Shown one piece after another: positions 7,142 through 13,599 of a stretch of 15,470 nt of DNA (position 1 is the first letter of the stretch; each line of letters starts with the position of its first letter). The stretch lies in the NCBI GenBank assembly GCA_050697155.1, contig JBOGZD010000069.1, positions 1 to 15,470 on the forward strand, in the 5' to 3' direction. The translations under genes were made by a program, and so were the position numbers. This DNA is from JBOGZD01 sp050697155 (GTDB lineage: Bacteria; Actinomycetota; Thermoleophilia; Solirubrobacterales; 70-9). Below the pieces are notes generated by a model, which saw only the letters and a program-made list of their open reading frames with translations, was not told where the DNA came from and made no database searches.

Positions 7142-9033
7142 CGGTAGATCGCCTGCGGTCGGGTGTAGAAGTCGCGGTCGAAGGCGCCGTGCTCGGGAGG
7201 CCCGAGCCCCGAGGACTTCCAGCCTCCGAACGGGACGTCCACGTCGGCGTCGGCGGTCGAGCGATCGACTTTGACGATTCCCACCGCCGCCTCGTCGGCG
7301 AATCTGGCGGCCAGCTCCCGCGAGGAGCTGAAGATCGCCGCGACCAGGCCCTGGGGAACTGCGTTGACGAGCGCGAGCGCGCCCTCCCAGTCGTCGGCCG
7401 TCTGCACCACGGCCACCGGCCCGAAGCTCTCGCCTTGGACGATCTCGTGCCCGGGCTCGTCGCAGCAGACGATCGTCGGCGGATACCAGGCGCCGTCGAA
7501 CCCGCGCGCGGGGGCGGCGCCCGCCGTGTCGTGCGGCACGATCACCCCGGCGCCGTCGGCCGCCGCTCGCTCGACCAGCCCGGCGACGCGATCACGCGCC
7601 GTGGCGGAGACCAGCGGGCCGACCCTCGTCGCCTCGCGCCGCGGATCGCCCCATTCGAGCGCGGCCGTCTCGCGCTGCAGGAGCTCGACCAGCTCGTCCC
7701 GGCAGGCGCGATGGGCGACGATGCGGCGGTTGGCCGTGCAACGCTGCCCGGCGAGCGCGAACGCGCCCTCGGCCAGCTCGCGGGCCGCGCGCGGCAGGTC
7801 GGCGTCGGGCCAGACGACCGCCGCGTTGTTGCCACCGAGCTCCGCCTGCAGCGGAATCCGGCGGCGCGCGCACGCCTCCTGCGCGGCGAAGCCCGCCTCC
7901 GACGAGCCGGTGATCGTGACCGCCTCGACCGACGGCTCGGACATCACCGCCTTCGCCGCCGCCGGCCCTCCGGCGACCAGGCCGACGAGGCCCGCAGGGG
8001 CGCCGGCGCGTTCGAGCACCGCCACGATGCGCTCGGCGATCCCCTGGGCCGCCGGCGACGGCTTCCACAATGCAGCGTTACCGTGAGCGAGCGCCGCGGC
8101 GATCTTGCCCAGGGGGATGTAGACGGGGTTGTTCCAGGGCGTGATCACGGCGATCACGCCGAGCGGACGGCGTCGCACCTCGGCCGGGCCGGCCGCCTCG
8201 CCGCCGTCGCGGGCGGAAGCCCGCCGGGCCACGGCGCGCAGCATCTCGGCGCTGCGCCGCACCTCCGCCGCCCCGTAGCGGATCGGCTTGCCGATCTCGA
8301 TCGCCATCGCCTCCGCCAGCTCCGTGGCCCGGGGCGCGAGCAGCTCGGCGGCCCGTTCGAGCAACGCCGCGCGCGCTACGGGGCCGGCCTTCTGCCACTC
8401 GGGGAGCGCCTCACGAGCCCTGCTCGCGAGCGCGCCCAAGCGGAGCTCCCCGTCGGCTTCCAGCCGCGCGGGCGCGCCAGAGCCGAAGCGGTCGAGGACC
8501 TGCTCGACCTCGAGGAAGCGGGCGGCCCGTCGCTCGAGGTAGCGGCGAGTGATCGCTCCGTGCACCGGGTCATCGGTAGCGGTGGCGTCCGCGGCGACCC
8601 AGACCGCAACGCGGTGGCGCTCGTAGGCCTCGAGCACCGCCTGACGGACGCAGCCGTGCAGGTGCACGCCGGCGATCACGAGCGGCTCGGGCCGGGCAGC
8701 CTCGAGGAGGCGATCGAGCTCGCCGCCGGCGAACGGGTTGAATCCGGTCTTGTGGATGACCGGCTCGTCCGGGCGCGGCTCGAGCGCCGGTGGCGGCTGG
8801 TGGCCGGGGGTCCCGAGCTCGCACAGCCATCGACCCTCGCGCCGCCAATGCGGCATCCGGCGATCGTCCTCGCGCGAGACGCTGGTCCAGACGTGGACGA
8901 TCTCGGCGCCCGCGACGCGCGCGCCGGCCAGCAACGCCTCTGCGCGCGCGACGACCGCGGCGACCCCCGGCTCGAGGCCCGGGGTGGCGAGGAAGTCGCG
9001 CTGGAGGTCGACCAGCAGCAGCAGCGGTTTCAC
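7138..9033 (-). CDS. Isochorismatase-family hydrolase fused to an aldehyde dehydrogenase
   Basis: A 631-aa two-domain protein. Residues 1-185 are a cysteine hydrolase of the isochorismatase/nicotinamidase family: Asp 9 (LLVDLQRDF), Lys 95 (IHKTGFNPF) and Cys 128 (GVHLHGCVRQ) form the triad. Residues about 190-631 are a full NAD(P)-dependent aldehyde dehydrogenase: PWNNP (299-303), Lys 324 (LWKPSP), Glu 398 (QAELGGNN), nucleophile Cys 432 (GQRCTANR) and ESFGPV (535-540). Both active sites look intact. GTG 9033 is chosen because the family starts right there (MKPLLLLVDL); the longer frame from 9156 adds Pro/Arg-rich filler and would overlap the upstream gene by 101 bp. It lies 22 nt after the dehydrogenase and overlaps the NRPS start by ATGA. 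A joint role is inferred: the hydrolase cleaves an amide or enol ether and the ALDH oxidises an aldehyde to the acid used by the NRPS. The substrate is unknown. Confidence 0.88.
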   Translation of the reverse strand: MKPLLLLVDLQRDFLATPGLEPGVAAVVARAEALLAGARVAGAEIVHVWTSVSREDDRRMPHWRREGRWLCELGTPGHQPPPALEPRPDEPVIHKTGFNPFAGGELDRLLEAARPEPLVIAGVHLHGCVRQAVLEAYERHRVAVWVAADATATDDPVHGAITRRYLERRAARFLEVEQVLDRFGSGAPARLEADGELRLGALASRAREALPEWQKAGPVARAALLERAAELLAPRATELAEAMAIEIGKPIRYGAAEVRRSAEMLRAVARRASARDGGEAAGPAEVRRRPLGVIAVITPWNNPVYIPLGKIAAALAHGNAALWKPSPAAQGIAERIVAVLERAGAPAGLVGLVAGGPAAAKAVMSEPSVEAVTITGSSEAGFAAQEACARRRIPLQAELGGNNAAVVWPDADLPRAARELAEGAFALAGQRCTANRRIVAHRACRDELVELLQRETAALEWGDPRREATRVGPLVSATARDRVAGLVERAAADGAGVIVPHDTAGAAPARGFDGAWYPPTIVCCDEPGHEIVQGESFGPVAVVQTADDWEGALALVNAVPQGLVAAIFSSSRELAARFADEAAVGIVKVDRSTADADVDVPFGGWKSSGLGPPEHGAFDRDFYTRPQAIYR

Positions 9034-9055
9034 TGCCCGAGCCCCGAGCCGGCGC

Positions 9056-10216
9056 TCACACGGGGGCGGCGGTGGCGCTGCGCAACGCGTCGGCGGCCGC
9101 GCCGGCGACCAGCTCCGCCATCTCCCTCGTCCCGATGGCCTCGCCGCCGGCGTCAACGTCCACGGTCCGGTGGCCGGCCGTCCAGACGCGGCGAACCGCC
9201 TCCTCGACGGCGCGCGCCTCGCGCTCGAGGCCCAGGCTTTCGCGAAGCAGCATCGCCAGCGAGAGGATCTGGCCGATCGGATTGGCGCGGTCGCTGCCGG
9301 CGATGTCGTGGGCCGCGCCGTGGTTGGTCTGGTAGACGCCCTCGCCGCTCCGCGTGAAGCTGCCCGAGAACGACATCGCCCGCGTCCCCACGAGGGCGGC
9401 GGCGAGATCTCCGAGCACGTCCCCGCAGAGATTCGGCGCCGCGACCACGTCGAACGCCCCCGGCGCCCGCACCAGCTCGTAGGCCATCAGATCGACGTCC
9501 ACGGGCCGCCAGGCGATCCCATGGGCATCCGCCGACGCCTCGGCGCAGTCCCTCCACAGTGTGCTCACCGCCGGGATGCCCGACTCCTTGATCACCACCG
9601 TGAGCTCCCCCCGGCGCGCCCGCGCAAGCCGCGCCGCGGCGTCGAGGAAGCGGCTCACGTCGGCCTCGTCGTACGAGAACACATGACGTACCGCCCGACC
9701 GCCGCCCCGGTCGAGCACCTCCTCGGAGCTGCCCTGATAGACGCCGCCGAGGTTCTCGCGCACAAGGAGCAGGTCGAGCCCCTCGGTCGCCTCGGGTCGC
9801 AGGGGCGATGTCTCGCGAAGCCCCCCTAGCGCCCGCACCGGGGTCGCCTTGAGGTACAGGCCGAGCTCGCGGCGCAGGTCGTACACGTACCGGCCTCCGC
9901 CGGGGCCGCTCAGGATCGCTCCGCCGCGGGCGAACGTCTGCCTGCAGAAGCGGACGACGTCCGCCGTCAGCGCGGTCCCGGAGGCGTCCTCGGCGGCCCG
10001 GCCGATCGGCCCGCCGACCTCGATCGCGATCCACTCCCCGCCCGCCCGCCCGAGGGAGCTTGAGACCTCGACCGCCGCCTCGATGACCTCGGGGCCGATG
10101 CCCTCCCCGGGAAGCACGCCGATCAGCGGCGCGGGCTCCAGCACGCGAGCGCCGGCATCGACGACCGACTCCCGCAAGCGTGGGTGCTCGTTGATCAGCC
10201 CGTTCCCCGAAGCCAC
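9056..10216 (-). CDS. Isopropylmalate/isocitrate/tartrate dehydrogenase-family enzyme
   Basis: A 386-aa beta-decarboxylating dehydrogenase homologue. Recognisable motifs: GEGIGPEV (37-44), LLVRENLGGVYQG (150-162, with the conserved Tyr 160), Lys 210 (VVIKES), metal-ligand Asp 266 and Asp 270 (NLCGDVLGDLAA), and NHGAAHDIAGSDRANP (298-313). The Asp-Ile pair there points to NAD rather than NADP. The family oxidises a 2-hydroxy acid such as isopropylmalate, isocitrate, tartrate or D-malate, often with decarboxylation. Several otherwise fixed positions differ (VIKESGIP for the usual DKANV, LYLKATPVR for the substrate Arg region, NLCGD for NLFGD), so a specialised substrate is likely. It is first in the operon with the hydrolase-ALDH and NRPS and probably makes a precursor. 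GTG 10216 is chosen for its fit to the upstream -10 box. There are no leuA, leuC or leuD neighbours, so leucine synthesis is unlikely. Confidence 0.85.
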   Translation of the reverse strand: MASGNGLINEHPRLRESVVDAGARVLEPAPLIGVLPGEGIGPEVIEAAVEVSSSLGRAGGEWIAIEVGGPIGRAAEDASGTALTADVVRFCRQTFARGGAILSGPGGGRYVYDLRRELGLYLKATPVRALGGLRETSPLRPEATEGLDLLLVRENLGGVYQGSSEEVLDRGGGRAVRHVFSYDEADVSRFLDAAARLARARRGELTVVIKESGIPAVSTLWRDCAEASADAHGIAWRPVDVDLMAYELVRAPGAFDVVAAPNLCGDVLGDLAAALVGTRAMSFSGSFTRSGEGVYQTNHGAAHDIAGSDRANPIGQILSLAMLLRESLGLEREARAVEEAVRRVWTAGHRTVDVDAGGEAIGTREMAELVAGAAADALRSATAAPV

Positions 10217-10222
10217 GGGTCA

Positions 10223-10228
10223 AGACTA
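10223..10228 (-). promoter_or_regulatory. Putative -10 box of the dehydrogenase/NRPS operon
   Basis: The minus strand reads TAGTCT (TAnnnT), then 6 nt, then the GTG start at 10216, the same geometry as at vapB. Transcription would start at the GTG, giving a leaderless mRNA for the three-gene operon. The 40-bp gap after the glycosyltransferase stop has no clear -35 or Shine-Dalgarno. Confidence 0.45.
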
Positions 10229-10256
10229 GTCGGACCGCGGCGGCTGGCGCGGTCGT

Positions 10257-11081
10257 TCACTGGGAGAAGTGGACGCCGCCTCGAGGGATAGGGATCCGGT
10301 CGAGCGCCCGGTAGGCGAGCCTGGCCGGGATCGCCCTGAGCCGGAACCGCTGCGCGCGCATGAACGCCTCGACCTCGCTGATCTCGACTCCGTTCCAGCG
10401 TCGCTGCATCAGCAGCAGCTCGTCGAGCACAGCCTCCGGGACGGGCTCGTAGGCGTCGTAGCTCGTCTTCTGGGTCGGGTGCCGCCGGAAGGCCGCCAGC
10501 AGCCGGTGCCGGTGACAGAAGCGGGCTCCCGCGGCCTCGAACCGGCGCAGCAGGTCCCAGTCGAGCGCATAGCGCAGCCCCTCGTCGAGGGGGGCGCAGC
10601 GCTCCCAGATCGAGCGGCGCCAGAAGGTGGACTCCTGAGGGATGAAGTCCACCCAGCGCAGGGCGTCCGGGCTGTGGGGCGGAAGCGCCCAGATCCCGAC
10701 GTCGCGGTCCCACTCGTCGATCACCACGCGGTCGCCGTAGAGGACGTCCACCGATGGATTGCGCGCAAAGAACCGGGCGACGAACGCGAGCGAGCCGGGG
10801 AGGAGCACGTCGTCGGCGTTGAGCCAGCCCATGATCTCGCCCTCGGTCGCGGCGAAGCCCGCGTTGATCGCAGCCGCTTGGCCCGAGTCCGGGCCGGACT
10901 CGAGCGCCGCCAGACGCGGCCGGAAGCGATCGAGCCGAGCCATCGTGTCGTCGTCGGATCCCCCGTCGCGGATGACGTACTCGAGCCTGGGATAGCCCTG
11001 CCCGAGCACGCTCTCGGCCGCGCGGGCAACGAACTCGGCCTGGTTCAGCGACGGGGTGACGATCGCGATCGATGGCGGCAC
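10257..11081 (-). CDS. Family 2 glycosyltransferase (GT-A fold)
   Basis: 274 aa from GTG 11081. GT2 motifs: SIAIVTPSLNQAEF (4-17), VIRDGGSDDDT (36-46), the DxD-like NADD (88-91) that binds the nucleotide-sugar metal, and LDWDLLRRF (173-181) near the acceptor side. No membrane segments are seen, so it is probably cytoplasmic or peripheral. Transferred sugar and acceptor are unknown. The start is doubtful. The frame stays open upstream to a TGA at about 11211 and encodes LRPQYESRQLTVPFWYL, the kind of lead-in seen in this GT2 group before the SIVTP strand, yet it has no ATG, GTG or TTG. A CTG at 11150 or 11117 could be the real start. It follows the ferredoxin gene and precedes the NRPS operon promoter, so it may be the last gene of the SucCD operon. 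Confidence 0.83.
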   Translation of the reverse strand: MPPSIAIVTPSLNQAEFVARAAESVLGQGYPRLEYVIRDGGSDDDTMARLDRFRPRLAALESGPDSGQAAAINAGFAATEGEIMGWLNADDVLLPGSLAFVARFFARNPSVDVLYGDRVVIDEWDRDVGIWALPPHSPDALRWVDFIPQESTFWRRSIWERCAPLDEGLRYALDWDLLRRFEAAGARFCHRHRLLAAFRRHPTQKTSYDAYEPVPEAVLDELLLMQRRWNGVEISEVEAFMRAQRFRLRAIPARLAYRALDRIPIPRGGVHFSQ

Positions 11082-11193
11082 CTCGGGCAGTCGCTCGCGC
11101 AGATACCAGAAGGGAACCGTTAGCTGCCGGGACTCGTACTGCGGCCGCAGGTCCCCGAGTCGTGGCGCGAACGGGCCGGGGGCGGCCGCCGGG

Positions 11194-11427
11194 TCAGCGG
11201 TCGTAGAGCTTCACCACCCGGACCGTGCCCTGCGGCGCCGCCTGCACGCAGAGGTCGCAGAGCACGCACTCGTCGAGGTTCTCGCGCACGAGCTCGACCC
11301 TGCCTTCGGCGTCTCGGTAGATGTCGACCGGGCAGACCTCCTCGAGCTTGCGGGCCAGCCCGGGGTCGGAGGCGATCGAGTCGTCGAGCTCGACGTCGAT
11401 GAAGATCCCATGGAGCTGCTCGGTCAT
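11194..11427 (-). CDS. Single-cluster [4Fe-4S] ferredoxin-like protein
   Basis: 77 aa. The second-half motif C54-x2-C57-x2-C60 is present, followed by AAP where two-cluster ferredoxins have a fourth Cys-Pro; the partner C32-Pro (EVCPVDIY) is kept. The first CxxCxxC motif is gone. The four remaining Cys are just those that ligate one [4Fe-4S] cluster, so one cluster has been lost and one retained, as in mono-cluster ferredoxins and FixX-like proteins. ATG 11427 overlaps the stop of the alpha subunit gene (ATGA), so translation is coupled; a longer frame from 11658 is only a shadow of that gene. It is probably an electron carrier for an oxidoreductase encoded elsewhere, for example a 2-oxoacid:ferredoxin oxidoreductase making the CoA ester used by the ligase (inference). 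Confidence 0.8.
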   Translation of the reverse strand: MTEQLHGIFIDVELDDSIASDPGLARKLEEVCPVDIYRDAEGRVELVRENLDECVLCDLCVQAAPQGTVRVVKLYDR

Positions 11428-12341
11428 ACGGGGGCTCCGAGGCGCTCCTTGACAGCGTCCGGGATCTCGTCGATGCGCTCGACCACGCGGATCCCGGCCG
11501 CCTCGAGCCGGTCGATCTTCTCGGCCGCGGTGTCCTCCCTGCCCTCGACGATCGTGCCCGCGTGGCCGAAGCTCATCCCCTTCATCTCCTCGTCGTCCAT
11601 GAACCTGCCCGCCATGAAGGCGACGATCGGCAGCCGGCTGTCGTTCTCGGCCACCCACTCGGAGAGCTGGGCCTCCATCCGCCCGCCCGGCTCGGTGTAG
11701 ATGACGATCGCCTCGGTCTGCTCATCGGCCTCGAACAGCGGCATCAGCTCCGCGTAGGTGGAGCCGATGATCGCGTCGCCGCCGATCGAGATCGCGGTCG
11801 ACACCCCGAGCCCGGCGGCCGTCAGCGAGGAGGAGATCTCGGTCGTCATCCCGCCCGACCGCGACATCACTCCCACCGGGCCGGGCGCGTATGCCTTCGC
11901 CGCGTCCCTCGCGGGGCCGCCGATGCCGCCCATCTTGCAGACCTCGGGGACGATCAGGCCGAGGCAGTTGGGGCCGATGATCCGCGCCCCCCGCATGTCC
12001 GCCAGCTCGACCATCGCGGCGACGTCGCCGCGGGGGATGCGCTCGGTGACGATCACGATCAGCTCGATTCCGTTCTCGATCGCCTCCAGCACCGCGTCCC
12101 TGGTGAACGCGGGGGGGACGGTGACCACCGAGCCGTTGACCGGGGCGCGGTGGTGCTCGACCGCCTGGGCGACGGTGTCGAACACCGGCACGCCGTGGAC
12201 CTCGCGTCCCCTCCGCCCCGGGGTGACGCCGCCGACCACCTTCGAGCCGTAGTCGAGGCACTCGCGCGTGAGGTTGACCGCCTCGCGCCCGGTGATCCCC
12301 TGGACGATGAAGGTGAAGTCTCCTGAGAGGAGGATGCTCAT
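11424..12341 (-). CDS. sucD: Succinyl-CoA synthetase-like alpha subunit (CoA-binding, phospho-His)
   Basis: 305 aa, the usual length for SucD. The CoA-binding Rossmann part comes first (VQGITGREA 13-21; GGVTPGRRG 37-45), then IIGPNCLGLI (121-130), SRSGGMTTE (160-168), SIGGDAIIG (185-193), TEPGG (216-220, with the Glu that positions the phosphohistidine) and GHAGTI (259-264), where His 260 is the phosphorylated residue. With the beta subunit it interconverts an acyl-CoA plus NDP and phosphate with the free acid, CoA and NTP. ATG 12341 (MSILLSGDF) is chosen because it overlaps the beta-subunit stop by 4 bp; the frame from 12386 adds unrelated residues inside that gene. The family is certain; succinate as substrate is not, because the beta-subunit pocket is altered. 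Confidence 0.88.
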   Translation of the reverse strand: MSILLSGDFTFIVQGITGREAVNLTRECLDYGSKVVGGVTPGRRGREVHGVPVFDTVAQAVEHHRAPVNGSVVTVPPAFTRDAVLEAIENGIELIVIVTERIPRGDVAAMVELADMRGARIIGPNCLGLIVPEVCKMGGIGGPARDAAKAYAPGPVGVMSRSGGMTTEISSSLTAAGLGVSTAISIGGDAIIGSTYAELMPLFEADEQTEAIVIYTEPGGRMEAQLSEWVAENDSRLPIVAFMAGRFMDDEEMKGMSFGHAGTIVEGREDTAAEKIDRLEAAGIRVVERIDEIPDAVKERLGAPV

Positions 12342-13552
12342 CCCGCACCCTGGATCTTCTCGACCGCTCGTCTCGCCGCCTCCCACATCGAGACCGAGCG
12401 GTCGCAGTACTCGACCCCGTACCGATCGAGGATCTTGAAGCCCTCCTCCTCCCAGGCGCCGGGGATGCGGAAGATCGCGATCGTCTCGGCCGGGTCCTTC
12501 TCGAGCTCGAGACAGGCCTTGACCACCCCACGGGCGACGATGTCCACCCTCGTGTTGGAGACGATCGACATCATCACGGCGATCTTCTCGACCCCGTCCT
12601 TTTGCAGAACCTCCTTCGCCAGCCCGCTCGCCTTCGCCACCGACGGGTTGCCGCCGATCTCGGAGTAGTTGGCCGGCCGTCCACCCTGGCTGCGGACCGC
12701 GTCGGTGAGCGTCAGCGAGCCGCCCCCGGCACCGATCACGAGCCCGAGATCGCCGTCGAAGCCATGGTCGCGGCCCTGGATCACGCCCCGGTGGTCGGCG
12801 GCGTCGATCGCGGCGACGTTGCGCTCGAACTCGCTCGGCTCATACGGCTCGCGCGTGTCATCCGGCTCGATCCCGAGCACCCGCTCGAGCAGCTCGCGCT
12901 GGCGCGGCTTCGCCTCGTTCTCCATCTCCATGTGGGCGTCGAGGGCGACGAAGCTGCCGTCCGCGAGCCTCGCCAGCGGGTTGATCTCGGCCAGGGTCAT
13001 GTCGCAGTCGCGAAACAGGCGCGCCAGCTTCGCCAGGATCGGCGTAGCGCGGTTGAGCTCCGAGCCCGTGACGCCCGTCGCGGCGACGACCTGCTTGGCC
13101 TCGAAGTCCGACACGGGGAGCAGGTTCGAGACGTGGCCGCGGCCGACGTGGTCGGGGTGCTCCTCGGCGACCTGCTCGATGTCGATCCCGCCCATGTCGC
13201 TGAACAGCATCAGCGGCCGCTTCGCGGTCCCGTCCCAGACCACCCCGGCGTAGTACTCCTGCTCGACCTCCGCCTTCGGGTCGACCAGAACCCCGCGCGG
13301 CACGTGGCCGTTGATCTCGAGCTCGAGGATCTCGGCGGCATGCGACCCGGCCTCCTCGGGCGTGTCGGCGAACTTCACCCCGCCGGCCTTCATCCGGCCG
13401 CCGGTCAGCACCTGGGACTTGACCACCGTCGGGCCGGAGATCCGCTCGGCCACCGCTCTTGCCTCGGCGGCGGTGGTGCAGAACCCGTACTCGGTGACCG
13501 GGATTCCCGCGCGCTCGACTATCCGGCGCGATTCGTACTCGAAGAAGCGCAT
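12338..13552 (-). CDS. sucC: Succinyl-CoA synthetase-like beta subunit (ATP-grasp)
   Basis: 404 aa, slightly longer than the usual SucC. An N-terminal ATP-grasp domain has VVKSQVLTGGRMKAGGVK (43-60) as the nucleotide loop and Mg-ligand positions Asn 191 (LAEINPL) and Asp 205 (VALDAH). The C-terminal half has GRPANYSEIGGN (291-302) and a flavodoxin-like region. Two places depart from classic SucC: the conserved VNGAG is VIGAG (about 272-276), losing the Asn that holds succinate, and the Gly-Gly loop (FGGI) is SNTR (332-335). There is also an insert at about 210-255 rich in Glu and Arg. The ATG at 13552 starts on MRFFEYESRRI, as expected for the family. It is first of three genes coupled by ATGA overlaps. 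Annotation as succinate-CoA ligase is reasonable by homology, but malate or another dicarboxylate or acyl acid is possible. Confidence 0.88.
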   Translation of the reverse strand: MRFFEYESRRIVERAGIPVTEYGFCTTAAEARAVAERISGPTVVKSQVLTGGRMKAGGVKFADTPEEAGSHAAEILELEINGHVPRGVLVDPKAEVEQEYYAGVVWDGTAKRPLMLFSDMGGIDIEQVAEEHPDHVGRGHVSNLLPVSDFEAKQVVAATGVTGSELNRATPILAKLARLFRDCDMTLAEINPLARLADGSFVALDAHMEMENEAKPRQRELLERVLGIEPDDTREPYEPSEFERNVAAIDAADHRGVIQGRDHGFDGDLGLVIGAGGGSLTLTDAVRSQGGRPANYSEIGGNPSVAKASGLAKEVLQKDGVEKIAVMMSIVSNTRVDIVARGVVKACLELEKDPAETIAIFRIPGAWEEEGFKILDRYGVEYCDRSVSMWEAARRAVEKIQGAG

Positions 13553-13566
13553 GGCCGCGGCGCGGA

Positions 13567-13590
13567 ACCCTAGTCAACAACGGATAGGCT
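13567..13590. promoter_or_regulatory. Divergent -10 boxes between the sucC-like gene and the amine oxidase gene
   Basis: The 47-bp gap between divergent start codons holds TAGGGT on the minus strand (13572-13567, 14 nt before the ATG at 13552) and TAGGCT on the plus strand (13585-13590, 9 nt before the GTG at 13600). The two boxes are 12 bp apart and their -35 regions would overlap, so the two transcription units may compete or share a regulator. The sequence between them (GTCAACAAC) is the least GC-rich patch nearby. Confidence 0.4.
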
Positions 13591-13599
13591 CGGGGGCAG

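Noticed and set aside
5543..7147. Long + strand frame of 534 codons opposite the NRPS
   Set aside because: It mirrors the A-PCP region, has no recognisable motif and no start context; a GC-driven shadow.
9034..9156. N-terminal extension of the hydrolase-ALDH protein from ATG 9156
   Set aside because: The 41 extra residues are Pro/Arg/Ala-rich and lie over the coding end of the dehydrogenase; the family start fits GTG 9033.
7189..9357. Long + strand frame of 722 codons opposite the hydrolase-ALDH gene
   Set aside because: It is antisense to a protein with intact catalytic motifs. Its translation is Arg/Gly/Asp-rich without domain motifs, as expected from high-GC shadow frames.
9056..10216. 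Annotation as leuB (leucine biosynthesis)
   Set aside because: Key substrate-region motifs differ from LeuB and no other leucine gene is nearby; it sits in an NRPS operon.
11428..11658. Longer version of the ferredoxin starting at 11658
   Set aside because: The extra residues are an out-of-frame reading of the sucD-like gene; the ATGA overlap gives a natural start at 11427.
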